A stretch of 64,000 bases of DNA from Amylostereum areolatum. Taxonomy: Eukaryota > Basidiomycota > Agaricomycetes > Russulales > Stereaceae. The position numbers were made by a program, and so were the translations under genes. The notes below the pieces were generated by a model. That model searched no databases. It saw only the letters and a list, made by a program, of their open reading frames with translations, and was not told where the DNA came from. Location: positions 1 to 64,000 of the forward strand of contig SAXG01000068.1 of the NCBI GenBank assembly GCA_012932865.1, written 5' to 3'. Below, piece after piece: positions 1 through 11,949 of the stretch (positions are counted from its first letter, which is position 1; each line of letters begins with the position of its first letter).

Positions 1-248
1 CCGGCCGTGCCACGGCGGAAGATGCAACACTGGTCTTCGGCGGGCGCGGTATCACCAAGACTGGTATGGGTAAACTAGTCGAAAACGTGGGTCCTAGGTT
101 ATACTCCTTACATCCATCTATTGATTGCCGTGTGTAGTACCACCGAACGTCTCCCTACGACGCGATCCTTGGTGGAGCGGAGGATGTCATGGGTGATCTA
201 GGCGTGAGGCAGGTGTTGAAGAAAATGCCCAAGAACGCACGACTGTAA
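1..248 (+). CDS. Acyl-CoA dehydrogenase, C-terminal end (partial)
   Basis: This is the 3' end of a flavoprotein acyl-CoA dehydrogenase, which oxidises acyl-CoA to enoyl-CoA in beta-oxidation; the rest lies left of the window. Two exons are read, about 3-86 and 138-248, joined over a 51-nt intron (87-137, GTGGGT...TAG). The first gives GGRGITKTGMGKLVEN and the second continues YHRTSPYDAILGGAED, the typical C-terminal helix region of the family. The protein ends KKMPKNARL with TAA at 246-248. The last three residues, ARL, fit the peroxisomal targeting pattern [SAC][KRH][LM], so a peroxisomal location is likely, as known for several fungal acyl-CoA dehydrogenases; the location is inferred. The family call is confident; the exact substrate class cannot be told from this fragment. 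Confidence 0.88.
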
Positions 249-3200
249 CCCAGTCGCCAGGGCATTTGACCCGTGCCCTTTGTGCTTTACTTGTGTGGTA
301 CAAACCTTAGCTATTCCCTCCCGGATTGTTTCTGCTTCTACAGTTGCTAGCGTGCATAACGAAAGCGGTTTAATATTAACAGCCTTTAAGGGTATAGCGA
401 AGGGGTGAAGACTGCCCGAGTGAGTGTAGAATGGGAGCTACGTATCCACTCATTCCGTCTGTTCAGCCCATTCCCGTTTCTTGGCGACTAGCAAAACGAT
501 CGTCTTTCTGTTTCCCGCAATTGGGGATGCGGAGGGAAAGGCGCAATGAAGCGGACATAGAAAGTTTAAAACCTATCCGGTCGCAATCGCGCTTCACAGC
601 AGGGCGACTCCTCACGCGGTCGCAGCGTGCGCTGGACGCTCTACATTTTCACAGTCGTTCATTCTGCCCCCGAAGGACCACCCGGGCGCTTTACACGGAG
701 CGTGTTCCTCGTCTCTAAGTACGTTCAAAATGTCGGCGACATTGCCGCAATGACTCGGGTGGCTGTTGGTAGGTGACCTGCACGTTGAACCCGGAGCGCT
801 TGAGCTCTTAATACTTAGTTAAGTAGTACTTGCGTGACAGGCTCGGTCTGCTGGTTTCGGCCACGAAAAATAGGATTAAGTCGCGTGGGGCACCTACTGA
901 CATACATACGAAGAGCCGGGTAAATTTGCCCGTTGCCCTGGAGGTCCAGACATGGACCAACCACGAATAGGCCCAACTTGCTCCCACTGAACGTACTGAA
1001 CCTTTATATTAGGCACCTTCTTGATTTTCCTTCTGAACGTTGCACTGAAGGATTTTCGACAGTCAGTGGTGGGTTCTCGTCCCGGCGAGAGCGATGTCTT
1101 CAGCTCCGCCTGGCTTCTAAACACGTGTCGTTATAATTCTGTTGACAGCGGGAGTGGGAGTGAAAGCACCTCCCGCATCTTCTGGGATAGAAAAGAGAGC
1201 AGTGACGAAGTTCGCGTGGTTGATGACAGATGAGAAGAACTTGCTATCAGACGCTGGCCTGGACCGAGACTGCGGGAAACTGAATTGACGGATACGGAGA
1301 TCGAGGATGAGTGAGGAAGAGTGGAGCGCAAGCGGGTCATTGAAGAGCGGGAAGTATACATCCAGCCAGTGAACAGATAAGCGCAAAAGATTGGGATGAG
1401 TTCTAGAAGAAGAAAGTTCATTGTCAGATGGAAACCAGACAAAAACAGTGGGAACTTCCCAAGCTCGCCATCTGGTCCAAGAAGGCTTTTCATTAATCAT
1501 TCGTTGTATCCCAGGCTGAAGCTTAAGTGATCGTGAATCCTCGAAGCAGGTACTTTCAACATAGAATTAGAATAGACCACTGTCACCGTCTGCAGCGTAC
1601 GCATCACCCAACTTCGGCTGTGCAGTCATCATGACAATCCCTGCCGAGGATGCGTATCATCGACCAAAATCGAATATCGCCTCAACGATTAGACTGTGGT
1701 GAGGATATTTACAAACCCAGCAACCAGGGAATCCAGGACTGCGTTTCGGATGGTTTAACTCTTGATGGTGGCTCGGTTGGGTGTTGAACGTTGAATATTC
1801 GATGGAAGGAAACGTACTACAGAGAAACACAAGTAAGTAAGGCCGGAACGAGGCGCTGATAAGCCGACCTGAAGCTCGGGTGCTTGGGACAGTACCAAGT
1901 GATGAGTGGGCCATCCGCCCACCACAGTCCCTGTCTTCCAAATTCAACGTCAACACGCGGAAGGGCAGTTTAAGTGCCGTCGTTCTTACCTATCTGCTAT
2001 AACTAACGACCGGGGCCGCGAGGACGAGAGCTGGTCACCGGCACACAAGATTCCTTCCTACTCACGAAACGAATACCCTGGAGGCGTCGGCCCAGCTGAA
2101 TAAGAAGGGCCGTGTCAAGCAAGCCTCGGATGGGACTGAGTTGGTGAAAATCTTCTGTCCATTTCCGGGGACTGGTGGGGTACTGCCTCCACATGGCTTT
2201 CTTCTCTCAGACCCTGCAGCTGAGAAGGTCGTTCAGTTTGGGCTTCATGTCGGATCCAGTCCCGAGTCCCGAAGTAAGTTGCCACTGCCTGGTTACTTAC
2301 GTTCGTCGACTACCGGTGAAGATGACTGAAGATAGACGTTTAGTCGGAGAAGATGTCTGATGAGCATTTGAACAGGTCCAGGGAGTGCACAGAGAGTCTA
2401 GATGATGACTGATTCGGAGGCCGTCTCGGAGGCTAGAGAGATCGCTGCAAGTAGAAAGAGTAAGTGAGTCGATATCTCCCTCGAGCGGGGGAAAGCCGAG
2501 TGATTTGTTCTCCGACGTGTCCTGCAGGGATTGCAATTTGCAACCAGCAAACCACGACTCCAGCACGACTCATCTAAGCACTGACTATAGTACTTATCGC
2601 GGAGATCTCCCCATTCTCTTATGCGCGCGGGATACCGAAGAAGAATCGCCGCAAAGGATTAAGGCGTCCAGGTCGTCGATGTAGACGCTCCATCACATCT
2701 CGACGGACGGCGAGTACGTGTAACGTCGTTCCAGCCTTCATTTGCCTTTCATTTTTGCCGCTACCCGGCTTTCTTCCGACCTTTGATCACGTCGCTTTTC
2801 CCGCCAAAGAGTAACGGAGAGCGGTGAGTAGGCTCTCCGAAATGTACCGAAGTTTTCTCACATACATCTTGCTGTTGGGGTCCCTCCATGTTACCCCTAG
2901 TACGCTTTGATGAGCGGGAGCCTGGACGGCGACCTGACACTCCTTCACAGTTATGGAAAACCGTCATCAGAAATGTCCGATCCGCGAGTCCCAGTGCAGT
3001 CTGCACCCACAATGGCCGCCGCGTCCCTGTAAAGTTCGTGGGCGTGGTAAGTGATGAAAATGTCCATGGATATCCGCTTTGGCCTGCTTTCTACGGCTCC
3101 ACGGCTCTACCCGAGGCGCAGAGTCACAGGGACCCAGGTGTCGGGACTCTTGCGCGCCTTGCGTTCGGATACCGTACATATGGGAGTAAGTATGGCTGCA

Positions 3201-3369
3201 TCGAGAGCGAGATGCTTCCGAATGACACCGCGCTCTCCAGATTCATGATCTATGGACCTGCTGAGCAGGCATGATGTGTTCGGATTCGATATAAAAGCCT
3301 GTAGGAATGCTCGGTGAGATATCCCCCACATTTCGTCTCTGTTGACCTTCTCCAAAAGATCCGCTAGTC
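249..3369. other. About 3.1 kb without an assignable gene
   Basis: No family was recognised on either strand. Two plus-strand stretches look better than random. Around 1180-1500 a nearly open frame runs through three in-frame stops and contains RRRKFIVRWKPDKNSG. Around 2463-2684 an uninterrupted frame is rich in Ser, Thr and Asp and ends at a TAG. Either a rapidly evolving multi-intron gene or a decayed one could explain this. Around 2971 an ATG opens a short frame (MSDPRVPVQSAPTMAAASL) that could be an upstream exon of the methyltransferase that follows. None of this is strong enough for a gene model. Confidence 0.4.
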
Positions 3370-5315
3370 ATGTCTCTAGTTCGTCATGAGCTGCCTTCAA
3401 TATCCTTCCGGAGAGTGTTCTCCAGCTTGTCAAGCATCTCACCTCACAATGCGCTGGTCTCCTTTGGTGAGCGTGTATATACATCGTTAACCATATGGAT
3501 GTTGACCAATGCATCATAGCCCGTAACTCTGTCCTCCTGGCGCTGGAAGGTGCTATCACCGAGGGATGTCTTGAAATTTCCGACGGAAGTAACGTGTATC
3601 GTTTCGGCACGCGTACCGAGGGATGCAACCAGGCGCATGTCCAAGTTGTCGACGAGAACTTTTGGATGCACGTTCTCCTGTGTGTACTTTCTCCACACTC
3701 CCCCGTCAATGTGTTGCTCATGTCCGATTTTCAAGACACGGTGACCTAGGCTGTGAGCGTTCTACATCTCATTTTTAGCTCTTGCTCGACTCACAGCGTC
3801 GACAGTCGCGGAGACCTATATGATGGGTCAGGTGAAAATCAAAAACCTTGGAAACATCATGAACGTGAGCCATGGTGTGATTCTCCATTGATTTCTTCTA
3901 AATGCTCCGGTCGTCGCAGGTATGGCTCGAGAACGAAGCCGGCATGACTGGCACCATGCCTTTCGTTGCCCGTCTCACCGCAACGTTGTCTGGGTTATCG
4001 AACGCATTCTTCGGACAAACTCTCCATAATTCCAAACTCAACGTTATCGCGAGCTATGACCAGTCGAACGAGCTATTTAAGGTGCGTCATGTTGGGTGCG
4101 ATATTCGGTGTCGGTAGTGATGAATGGACGATCGCAGGCCTTCTTGAGCGACGAGATGATGTATTCCTGTGCCCTCTGGGACCGCCCAGAAGGAGGACCT
4201 TCCGGAGATTTATTGCCACGACCAAGCGACCGCAGGCATGACCTGGAAGCTGCCCAGCTCCGTAAAATTCATCACGTTCTGCGACGAGCACGAGTCAAGC
4301 CAGGTGACAGGCTCCTCGAGTTCGGGTCGGGGTGGGGTGCGCTTGCGATAGAGGTGAACGGATCTCACTGGCGTCTTACGTCAATTCTCACTCAATTTTT
4401 TTCTCTAGGCGGCGAGGTCATTTGGCTGCGACGTTGATACACTCACGCTGTCTGTGGAACAAAAAAAGCTGGCGGAAGAACGTGTTCGAGAGGCCGGGCT
4501 GGAAGGCCAAGTCCGCGTGCACCTGATGGATTACAGGGAGCTCCCTCTAGAATTTGAGAAGGCATTTGACGCTTTCGTGAGCGTCGAAATGATAGAAGTG
4601 AGTTGCGGGATCTATGCCTGTACCTCGTTACCGCACGCGGGTTGCTCACAAAGTCCCTCGCTATGTTCAGCATGTTGGCTCCAAGGTACGTTCTCACCAT
4701 CGGAATGCTATGATATATTTTAAGCCCAATCTACAGTATTACCACACCTACTTCCAAATCGTGGACTGGGCATTGAAGGCGCGAGGAGCGACCGCAGTTG
4801 TCACTTCTTCCACTTTCCCAGAAGCCCGATATACTGGCTATCAGTTGAGCACCTCTCACGTTTCGTGGAATCTGCACGCTGACGAGGAGCGTTGATCAGA
4901 GCACAAGATTTCATGCGGAAGTACATGTGGCCAAATTCATGTCTTCCCTCGGCCACCTTGCTCGTTAATGCCGCGCACGATGCCGCGCAGGGTCGTTTCA
5001 CCCTGGATTCCATAGAAAACCATTCTGCGCGTGGGTGTCCGATCCGCCCTTTCTCCGGGTGTTACAATATTAACTCGGCGGGCCGCAGATTACGCTCGCA
5101 CCCTGCGAGAGTGGAACCGACGTCTGGACGCGAATCTGACACAGGATATGATCGTGAAAGACATCCCCACGCTGAAAGAGGACTCCGCCGCCTTTGACAC
5201 GTTCATGCGCAAGTGGAGGTATTTCTTCGCATATGCCGGGGCTGGATTTTTGAAGGGGTACATCACCTGCCACATGCTATCCTTTGTGAGGGAGGTGAGC
5301 ACCGAATTGGTCTAG
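3370..5315 (+). CDS. Cyclopropane-fatty-acyl-phospholipid synthase family methyltransferase
   Basis: This SAM-dependent methyltransferase of the mycolic acid/cyclopropane synthase family adds a methylene or methyl group to unsaturated acyl chains of phospholipids. Splicing restores the family order: ALEGAITEGCLEIS, then FWMHVLLHGDLG, YMMGQVKIKNLG, the linker FFGQTLHNSKLNVIASYDQS, the SAM-binding loop LLEFGSGWGALAIE, CDVDTLTLSVEQKKLAEERV, FVSVEMIEHVG, and a C-terminal part with AQDFMRKYMWPNSCLPSA and YAGAGFLKGYITCHM. About eight GT-AG introns of 40-60 nt are needed, each restoring the frame exactly. Start was taken as ATG 3370 (MSLVRHELPSISFRR), joined by a 43-nt intron (3477-3519); a more upstream start is possible. 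The end VREVSTELV is less certain, because a donor-like GTGAGC lies just before it. Length near 480 residues is normal for the fungal family. Substrate is inferred from the family only. Confidence 0.9.
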
Positions 5316-5739
5316 TCTTTAGAGTGTGCGATGGCTGACGCCACGATGCGACTTCGTCCAGGACGTGGCCCCGGTTCCATACTCATGACCACACTGTTCG
5401 ATAGCGGGGCGGGTCTTGTTGGGCGGGTTTTTTCCCATGACCTCGGAGGCCTATTTATGTACTTCAACTGTATTTTGGGCGTCTGGTTATGTTGTATTAT
5501 GGGGCTGGAGGTTTGACATGGTTCGCAATCGGATCGCATGAGAGGGGATGTTACGTTCAGGTATTAGCTATGATACAGTAGATGCGGTGCATAGGTCTGG
5601 GCAGCTAGCTGTTCTATGTAGTGTCTGTCTGTAGGTGAAACCTCTTCGGTAGAAGGATGTCATCTTCCGAGCGTATAGTCTACATGGTGTGTGTAATGGA
5701 AGTCGACCTTCTGGGAAGTGGATGGCGGACTGTCGACGG
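5316..5739. other. Convergent 3' intergenic region
   Basis: This is a 424-bp space between the ends of the methyltransferase (+) and the mitochondrial carrier (-). It contains T-rich stretches compatible with 3' untranslated regions. No further gene or repeat was seen. Confidence 0.5.
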
Positions 5740-7058
5740 TTATCGGTGGGCCGATTGCGCATCATCACGGTGGACCGCAGCTCGCTTGAGAAGCCAAGCC
5801 AAGTTTTCATATACAACGAAAGTGACGCAGGTTCCTGGAAGCACACGGACAAGATTTGTCCCTAGGCCACGGTAGAAGCCGTGGTAGCCCTCGTGCGTCC
5901 ATGTATGTTTTATAATGGATCGGATGTCACGATGGTGTGTCTGGGTGAGTGTAGAGTGGTTCTAGAAGGAAGAATTGGGGTCAGGAGGACGGAATACGTT
6001 GGAGACGAGACAGGCACTACCTGCAATCGTGAGCGGATGACTTGGTACGGGTATGTCAAAGAGAGCGCGGCGAGCTTTGACGAGGCTGACATGATCGTAT
6101 ATGAGGTGTTTGACTGTTGCGAACGACGGACGGTGTTAGAAAGGTGATCAGTGGAAATAGTAGAAGGGTGTACCAGTTTATCGTCGTTAGTAGTCCACGG
6201 CTTCCCTTGTTTTTCGAACCGGCGTCGTTTACGTTCAAAGCCCCAACGCTTCATTTCCTCGTAGGCCATAAATTGAATGGCACCGTTGCTGACACCGAAA
6301 AGAGCCAAAGAAGTACCGCGATATAGACCGCGGAGACCTTCTGATTTATAAACAGAAGAAAGACCATCTAGAGTCGTATGAGCAGCTATCGGGGGGGATA
6401 ATTGCGTTGAAACGGGAACCAACGCCATAGTCCTCGATATGCGGCCGGGGAGTCGGCGCGCGTGGTGAACATTCGAACTTTTACGACCCACAAAGGGTTC
6501 GTCATAATGGCGGTGACGGCACCTGGAAGGAGACAGAGCTCATGATGAGACAGGGGACGGCGAGAGAAGGACGAGGGAGTGCGGACTCGCTTCCGCTGAG
6601 CAGAGCAGATATTGCCCTGCGGACAGTGGTTTATCCGGGGAATCTGAGTATGCTCGGCGTTTTAGTTGGTTATAGCTGAAAGGCATGTGTTTAGCCAGGC
6701 TCTAGAGATATAAGAAGGGGACGCACAAGAGGAAGTATAGACCCCAGCTGCTCGCGTTCCCTGCTATGTTGGGCATAACGCCTCGGTAGAGCCCCTTCCA
6801 TCCTTGTTCTTGCTGGATGCTCTTCAAGGAGTGCCATATCTGTTTTCCGATACCCCCCTGGGGCTTTGCCGTGGCAACCTGGAGCTTGACCTTGAGCAAA
6901 TCGAGGGGATGCATGCACAGCACGGCAACGACACCAGCTCCGAGCCCGGCGAAGGCATGATCCTAAACTCGCTGTCAGTAAGTGTGGGAGAGACGGGTGA
7001 GGATACAGACGATCGCATGGGAAGGAAAGAAGCTTGGTTGGGAGAAAGGTTGGGACAT
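5740..7058 (-). CDS. FLX1: Mitochondrial FAD/folate carrier (SLC25A32/FLX1 type)
   Basis: This is an inner-membrane carrier of the SLC25 family. It has three mitochondrial-carrier repeats: repeat 1 with CMHPLDLLKVKLQVATAK, repeat 2 with MTNPLWVVKVRMF and GLRGLYRGTSLALFGVSNG, and repeat 3 with LTYPYQVIRSRLQ and GFYRGLGTNLVRVLPGTC. The PLWVVK repeat-2 motif and the QFMAYEEMKRWGFERKRR segment fit the FAD/folate subfamily, which supplies the mitochondrial matrix with flavin. Start is ATG at 7058 (MSQPFSQPSFFPSHAI, spliced to DHAFAGLGAG). Translation ends RDDAQSAHR with TAA at 5740-5742. Several short introns are needed and all keep frame; one donor after the tryptophan codon of repeat 2 gives WHG where WDG is usual. 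The subfamily is likely, but the transported substrate is inferred. Confidence 0.9.
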
Positions 7059-7542
7059 GCAAGGACAACTGGCAAAGTCACCACAGCGCTTTCGCTTTCG
7101 TGCGCGACAAGCAGATGCAAAGCAGCAGATGACGTCGATGCGGATGTATAGGAAGCTCAAGTGCTTACTCAGAAACCACTTGAAGTAGTTCGCTCGTTTG
7201 TATAAACCTCGCTGGTCTGATACCTGTGCACTGCTCTTCCAAATCGCATTCTATCTCAGGAATTTTGCCACGAGGACGGGGTCGTGTACCGCCAACATGA
7301 GGACCTGCACTGCAGGCAGTGCTTGTAATTGGTCACCTGGACCAATGGCCGCCCACAGCTGTCATCCTCCTTCCTTCTGACCATCATCCCTTCTAACCGC
7401 GTCGGCTTTTTCTCCACCTGTTCGGGTCTCGACGGTTTGTTATCTGTCTGTCCATCTTATGCCCTTTCTCCGACAGCGTCTCCCTCCTTTAAAGCGTCTC
7501 GCGACAAGTCATCGTCTGCACCACCCAATCCCCCGACTCCCA
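7059..7542. promoter_or_regulatory. Divergent promoter region (carrier / prolyl oligopeptidase)
   Basis: This 484-bp space separates the start codons of the minus-strand carrier and the plus-strand oligopeptidase, so it must hold both promoters. Pyrimidine-rich stretches occur just upstream of the oligopeptidase start. No clear TATA or CCAAT element was identified. Confidence 0.45.
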
Positions 7543-10500
7543 ATGTCTTACTCTCACTGGAAGCCAAAACAATACCCGTCTGCCCGCCGTTCGGATCACA
7601 TCGATGTGTACGAGAGCGAGAGCAAGGGCAAAGTATCCGTGCACGACCCGTACCAGTGGCTGGAGCAAAACACAGATGAAACTGACCAGTGGACCACGGC
7701 CCAAGCGGACTACACCAGGAGTTTTCTTGAGGCCAATCCCGATCTATCCAAGCTCGAGGAAGAAATCAGACAGAGTACCAATTACGAGCGCGTACGTGCA
7801 TTTAACCTCTCGCGACAACTCGGGATCGTGAACGTTATCTAGTTTGGACCTCCAAGTTTGAAGAAGGACGGCCGCTGGTATTGGTCGTACAACAGCGGAC
7901 TCCAGCCTCAGGCCGGTGAGTATTGTTATAACGGTCATGGCAACAGGACGGATCTAATACCACGACCTTTTACCAGTCTATCTTCGGTCCGCTGATTCCA
8001 AGCTTCCTGCCTTCCCCCGTGAGGACAAGAGCTCTCCCCTTGGTGGTGATGTTTTTTTCGATGTGAGAAACCTGTCACCAGTCTTGTCTCGGAGAGAATG
8101 TGACCGTTTTTGTAGCCCAACGTCCTGTCTGAGGATGGCACTGTATCGTTGAGCACGGCTGCCTTTTCACGCGATGGCAAATGGTTCGCATACGCCCTTT
8201 CTCGTTCGGTAAGAGCGCCCTGTAACGAAATCGTCGCCTGGATACTCATATAAAATGCTGTCCAGGGCAGCGACTTCACCACCATCTATATTCGTTCGAC
8301 CGAGCATCCCCTCACCAGCCTTGAGAATGATCAGAAGCTCACGGATGAAATACGATTCGTGAAGTTTTCTTCCATTAATTGGACGGAGGATAGCAAAGGA
8401 TTCTTCTACCAGGTACACGCATACACATACACATTCTCGTACAACCTTCTCATTTTCTCACAGAGATTTCCCGACCGTGCATCGCACGGATCAGCAGCTG
8501 AAGATAAAGCAGGGACGGAGACGGATGGCGATCGCGACGCCATGCTCTTCTACCACACCGTCGGAACTCCACAGTGTGCGCCTGTTTTTCCTCCAATTTC
8601 TTATTTTCTCATACTTTCTCCAGCCGAGGACATCCTGGTCATGAAAAACGCGGAGGAACCTGAATGGATGTGGTCTGCTGATGTTACTGAGGACGGCGGC
8701 AAATATGTGGCGCTCTACATAAGCCGGGATACCGCGAGGGTACGGTGATCCAGACATTTTGATCTCTCGTCGCTTCTGGCTGACCGCGGCGCTGGAATTC
8801 CAGAAAAATTTGCTGTGGATCGCCGACTTAACCAAAGAGGCGATCGGCCCTAACTTGAACTGGATAAAGATCGTCGACGAATTTGAATCCCGCTACGACG
8901 TGTAAGTTGCTCCTGCGACTTGCCTGTTGGACGTTGCGCTGATCTCAGAACAAAAAGTATCGGGAATGACGGCTCCAAAATATACATTCGTACCAATGCC
9001 GACGCACCGCGGTATAAAGTCATATCCGTGGACCTGGATGAATACGTGAATGCGTCACAGAAGGGGAAAGTACACATCAAGGACCTCGCGAAGGATCTGA
9101 TCCCGGAGGATGAGGAGGCACTGTTGGAGGACGTCGCGCTTATTGGGAAAGACAGGCTGGTCGTGACCTACCAACACAACGTACGTCATTTCATCCCACA
9201 CGAAGTCCTTCTTTTGCGTGGTCAACGCTAACCTGACGTGCGTACAGGTTAAACACGAACTGTACATCCACGCGCTTGCCACGGGTCAGCGCTTGACACG
9301 GCTGGCAGCCGACCACGTTGGCACGCTCGGTGCATACGGCCGCCGCGACCAGAACTGGTTCTTCATCTCACAGACGGGGTTCACGAACCCGGGCACTGTC
9401 GCAAGGTATGAATTCAGCGAGGCTAGTGGAAGCGAGAGAGGAACGTGGAGTATCTGGCGCGAGACGTTTGTCAATGGGCTTGCGGGCACGGGCGGGTTCA
9501 TCGCGGAGCAGGTAAGCACGAGTTTCTGGCCATTTATTTAAGGGCCTTTTCATGAGACGTTTGACTTTCAGATCTGGATGGTACCAAGATACCCATGTTC
9601 ATCGTCCGCCACGCAGATACTAAGCTGGATGGGACTGCCCCGGCTGTGCAGTACGGTATGTGGCCTGGCACTATATTAGCCAGTGGCCGTCGGCAAGGCT
9701 AACCGCTCCTTTCCAGGATACGGGGGCTTCTCTATCTCCATTAATCCCTTTTACAGCCCTTCTCTACTCACGTTCCTCAAGGCTTATGGTGGGATCTTGG
9801 CTGTGCCTAACATTCGTGGTGGGGGTGAATTTGGAGAGGACTGGCACTTGGCCGGCACGAAAGAGCGCAAGGTGCGGTTTTTTTTATTCGTTGGCGGTGG
9901 AGGAGATTGATGGAAATATTCAGGCAAATTGCTTCGACGATTTCATTGCGGCGTCGTGAGTTTGGTTCTTCTTCTGGGGAATGTGTCCTGATGGCGAGCG
10001 CTAGGGAGTGGTTGGTCCAGAACAAGTACGCGGCGAAGGGCAAGATTATCATCAATGGTGGCTCGAACGGAGGTTGGTCGACCTCCTTTTGAGAGTTCAC
10101 CAACCTTGACACAAACATTATCCTTCCTTCCAGGCCTACTTGTAGCTGCCTGTGTCAACAGAGCGCCCGAGGGCTTGATTGGTGCTGCGATAGCTGAAGT
10201 TGGCGTCCTTGACCTTCTCAAGGTGGGCACTTTGTTGTATTCACTTGACCATAGTACTGATGTAAGTGTCATGTAGTTTGCGGATTTCACTATTGGCCGG
10301 GCATGGACGTCAGATTACGGCGACCCGCATAAAGCCCACGACTTCGACTTCATCTACCCAATTTCCCCGCTCCATAATATTCCGAAGGACAAGGTACTGC
10401 CACCGACCATCTTGCTCACGGCTGATCGTACGTTCATTTCGCCCATCGATATCCTGACTTGATGCTAATGGACATCACTTTAGATGATGACCGGGTGGTA

Positions 10501-10749
10501 CCCTTGCACTCGTTCAAACACGCTGCGACGTTGCAGCATTTGAAGGCAGATAATCCGCATCCACTTCTCATTCGCGTGCAGAAGAAAGCGGGCCACGGCG
10601 CTGGCCAGGCGACGGAGCAAAGGTATGTAATCGACTCGAAGTCAGAGTATTCGATCGGGGCTCAACATGGGCATGTGCACAGGATCAAGTCGTCCGCGGA
10701 CAAGTTGGGTTTCGTTGCGCAATGTTTGGGGCTCGAGTGGAAAGCGTAA
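7543..10749 (+). CDS. Prolyl oligopeptidase (S9A), with one internal frame break
   Basis: This is a cytosolic-type serine peptidase that cleaves short peptides after proline. The N-terminal cap is [17 protein letters not shown]; the propeller includes [20 protein letters not shown] and the C-terminal alpha/beta-hydrolase fold follows. The catalytic residues are all present: Ser in NGGSNGGLLVAAC, Asp in [10 protein letters not shown] and His in [11 protein letters not shown]. About 18 exons join cleanly with short introns, ending LGLEWKA and TAA. One break remains. After the exon start at 9572 the frame reads Gln-Ile-Trp, then resumes [11 protein letters not shown] only in another frame from 9580. 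The usual QIWY...KDGTK suggests that about 13 nt (3n+1) were lost at 9577/9578. Start ATG 7543 ([11 protein letters not shown]) matches family length; an ATG at 7459 would add 28 residues. Unless the break is an assembly error, the active site would not be translated. Confidence 0.9.
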
Positions 10750-10923
10750 GCAAGGATTATACGGTTGTCGTACAGAGGATAACTGAAGAATCAATGATGG
10801 CTGCAGTCCTCTTGAGGCGAGATTATGAATGTAGAGATCGAGGTGCACTACGAACTAAGGGAGCCAGTTTTGTGAAGAATGGTCCGAGTGCATGCGAATG
10901 CACGCCACTCTCAAATGGCCTAG

Positions 10924-11720
10924 TTATGTTGTGACCGGACGAATGTCCGTTTTGAGGACACGATTAGACTTCGATTTAGGAGCAGGAGCTAGAGAAAGGG
11001 GCTAAGTGTTTTTACGCAAAACCATGGGTTGTCCTCACCGTTGACATTTTCTGTAATATAGAACCGACGGAGAGCCATGATCGCCTCTTCACGGCAATAT
11101 CCAGCGGTTGCCTTGTAAACCGGATGTCGCGGATGACCGAGCCTGTATGAACGTGAGTCTATGGAGAGAAGAATAGAGGGGGAAAAGCATGCCCTCCGTT
11201 CACACCCAGGACACTGCCGCATCCGCCAAAACGTTCATTGTGGCACCCCATAAAAACCTCCTTGATCCCTACCTGACGGAGAGCAGAGGCACACATTATG
11301 CAAGGCTCCACGGTGACGTACAGAGTTGTATCCTTGAGAGGGTATGGGACGGACTCTGGGGTGAGCATGGGATTCGCGAGAATTGCATCGATAGCTTCCA
11401 ATTCGGCATGTCTTGTTGCCTGCGCGCAAGGAGTCATGTTAAATGTAGGCAAAAGTAGATGCAACCTACGTTCTGAAGTTCGTTTGTCCTATTGCGAGCC
11501 TTCGCGATCACCTTTCCACCTCGCACGAAAACGCAGCCTACTGGGACTTCCTGGGCCGCGAGGGCCTCTTCTGCCTTTACCCATCACGGGTTGGTCGTGT
11601 GGTAAAATCGAGGCACTGTGGTGTGCTTACCATGGCCAAGGCTTCACGCATCCACTTTATATGCACATCATCATCTTCTGTAAGGACAGCCACTGAAACT
11701 TTTGATTGAGAAGCGGACAT
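10924..11720 (-). CDS. TAD2: tRNA-specific adenosine-34 deaminase catalytic subunit
   Basis: This zinc deaminase converts A34 to inosine in tRNA anticodons, acting with a TAD3 partner. The N-terminus spliced from ATG 11720 reads [18 protein letters not shown], followed by [20 protein letters not shown]. The catalytic motifs are [10 protein letters not shown] (zinc His and proton-shuttle Glu) and [14 protein letters not shown] (PCxxC zinc ligands), then [15 protein letters not shown] short intron joins SVL to [20 protein letters not shown], and the last exon gives [19 protein letters not shown] with TAA at 10924-10926. A simpler end without that last intron (tag at 10989) is possible, but the spliced version matches the family C-terminus much better. 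Transcribed divergently from the mitochondrial IF3 gene. Confidence 0.9.
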
Positions 11721-11949
11721 CGCACTGCGAAACAGATGGACTGATGATATATGCCAGTGGACAATGAAGCCAGTGGCGACTTCTGGTTCGAAGTTCGCCG
11801 ACGATCACTTTGTTTGTGCTTGTTATGCTACAGCCTCTGCCAAGGGCCGATGACGTTTTGTCTGAGCACTTCGCTAGCACGCGTTGGCAGCCAAAGGTCA
11901 GTATTGTACCTCAGATACAACGCATTCACTCACTACTGGTACAGGGACA
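11721..11949. promoter_or_regulatory. Bidirectional promoter (TAD2 / mitochondrial IF3)
   Basis: Only 229 bp separate the start codons of two divergent translation-related genes, so the promoters must overlap. No recognised element was found. Confidence 0.5.

Noticed and set aside
7543..10749. Peptide-macrocyclising POPB as part of a cyclic-peptide cluster
   Set aside because: No precursor-peptide gene or cluster partner is visible, and the neighbours are housekeeping genes; it reads as an ordinary prolyl oligopeptidase.
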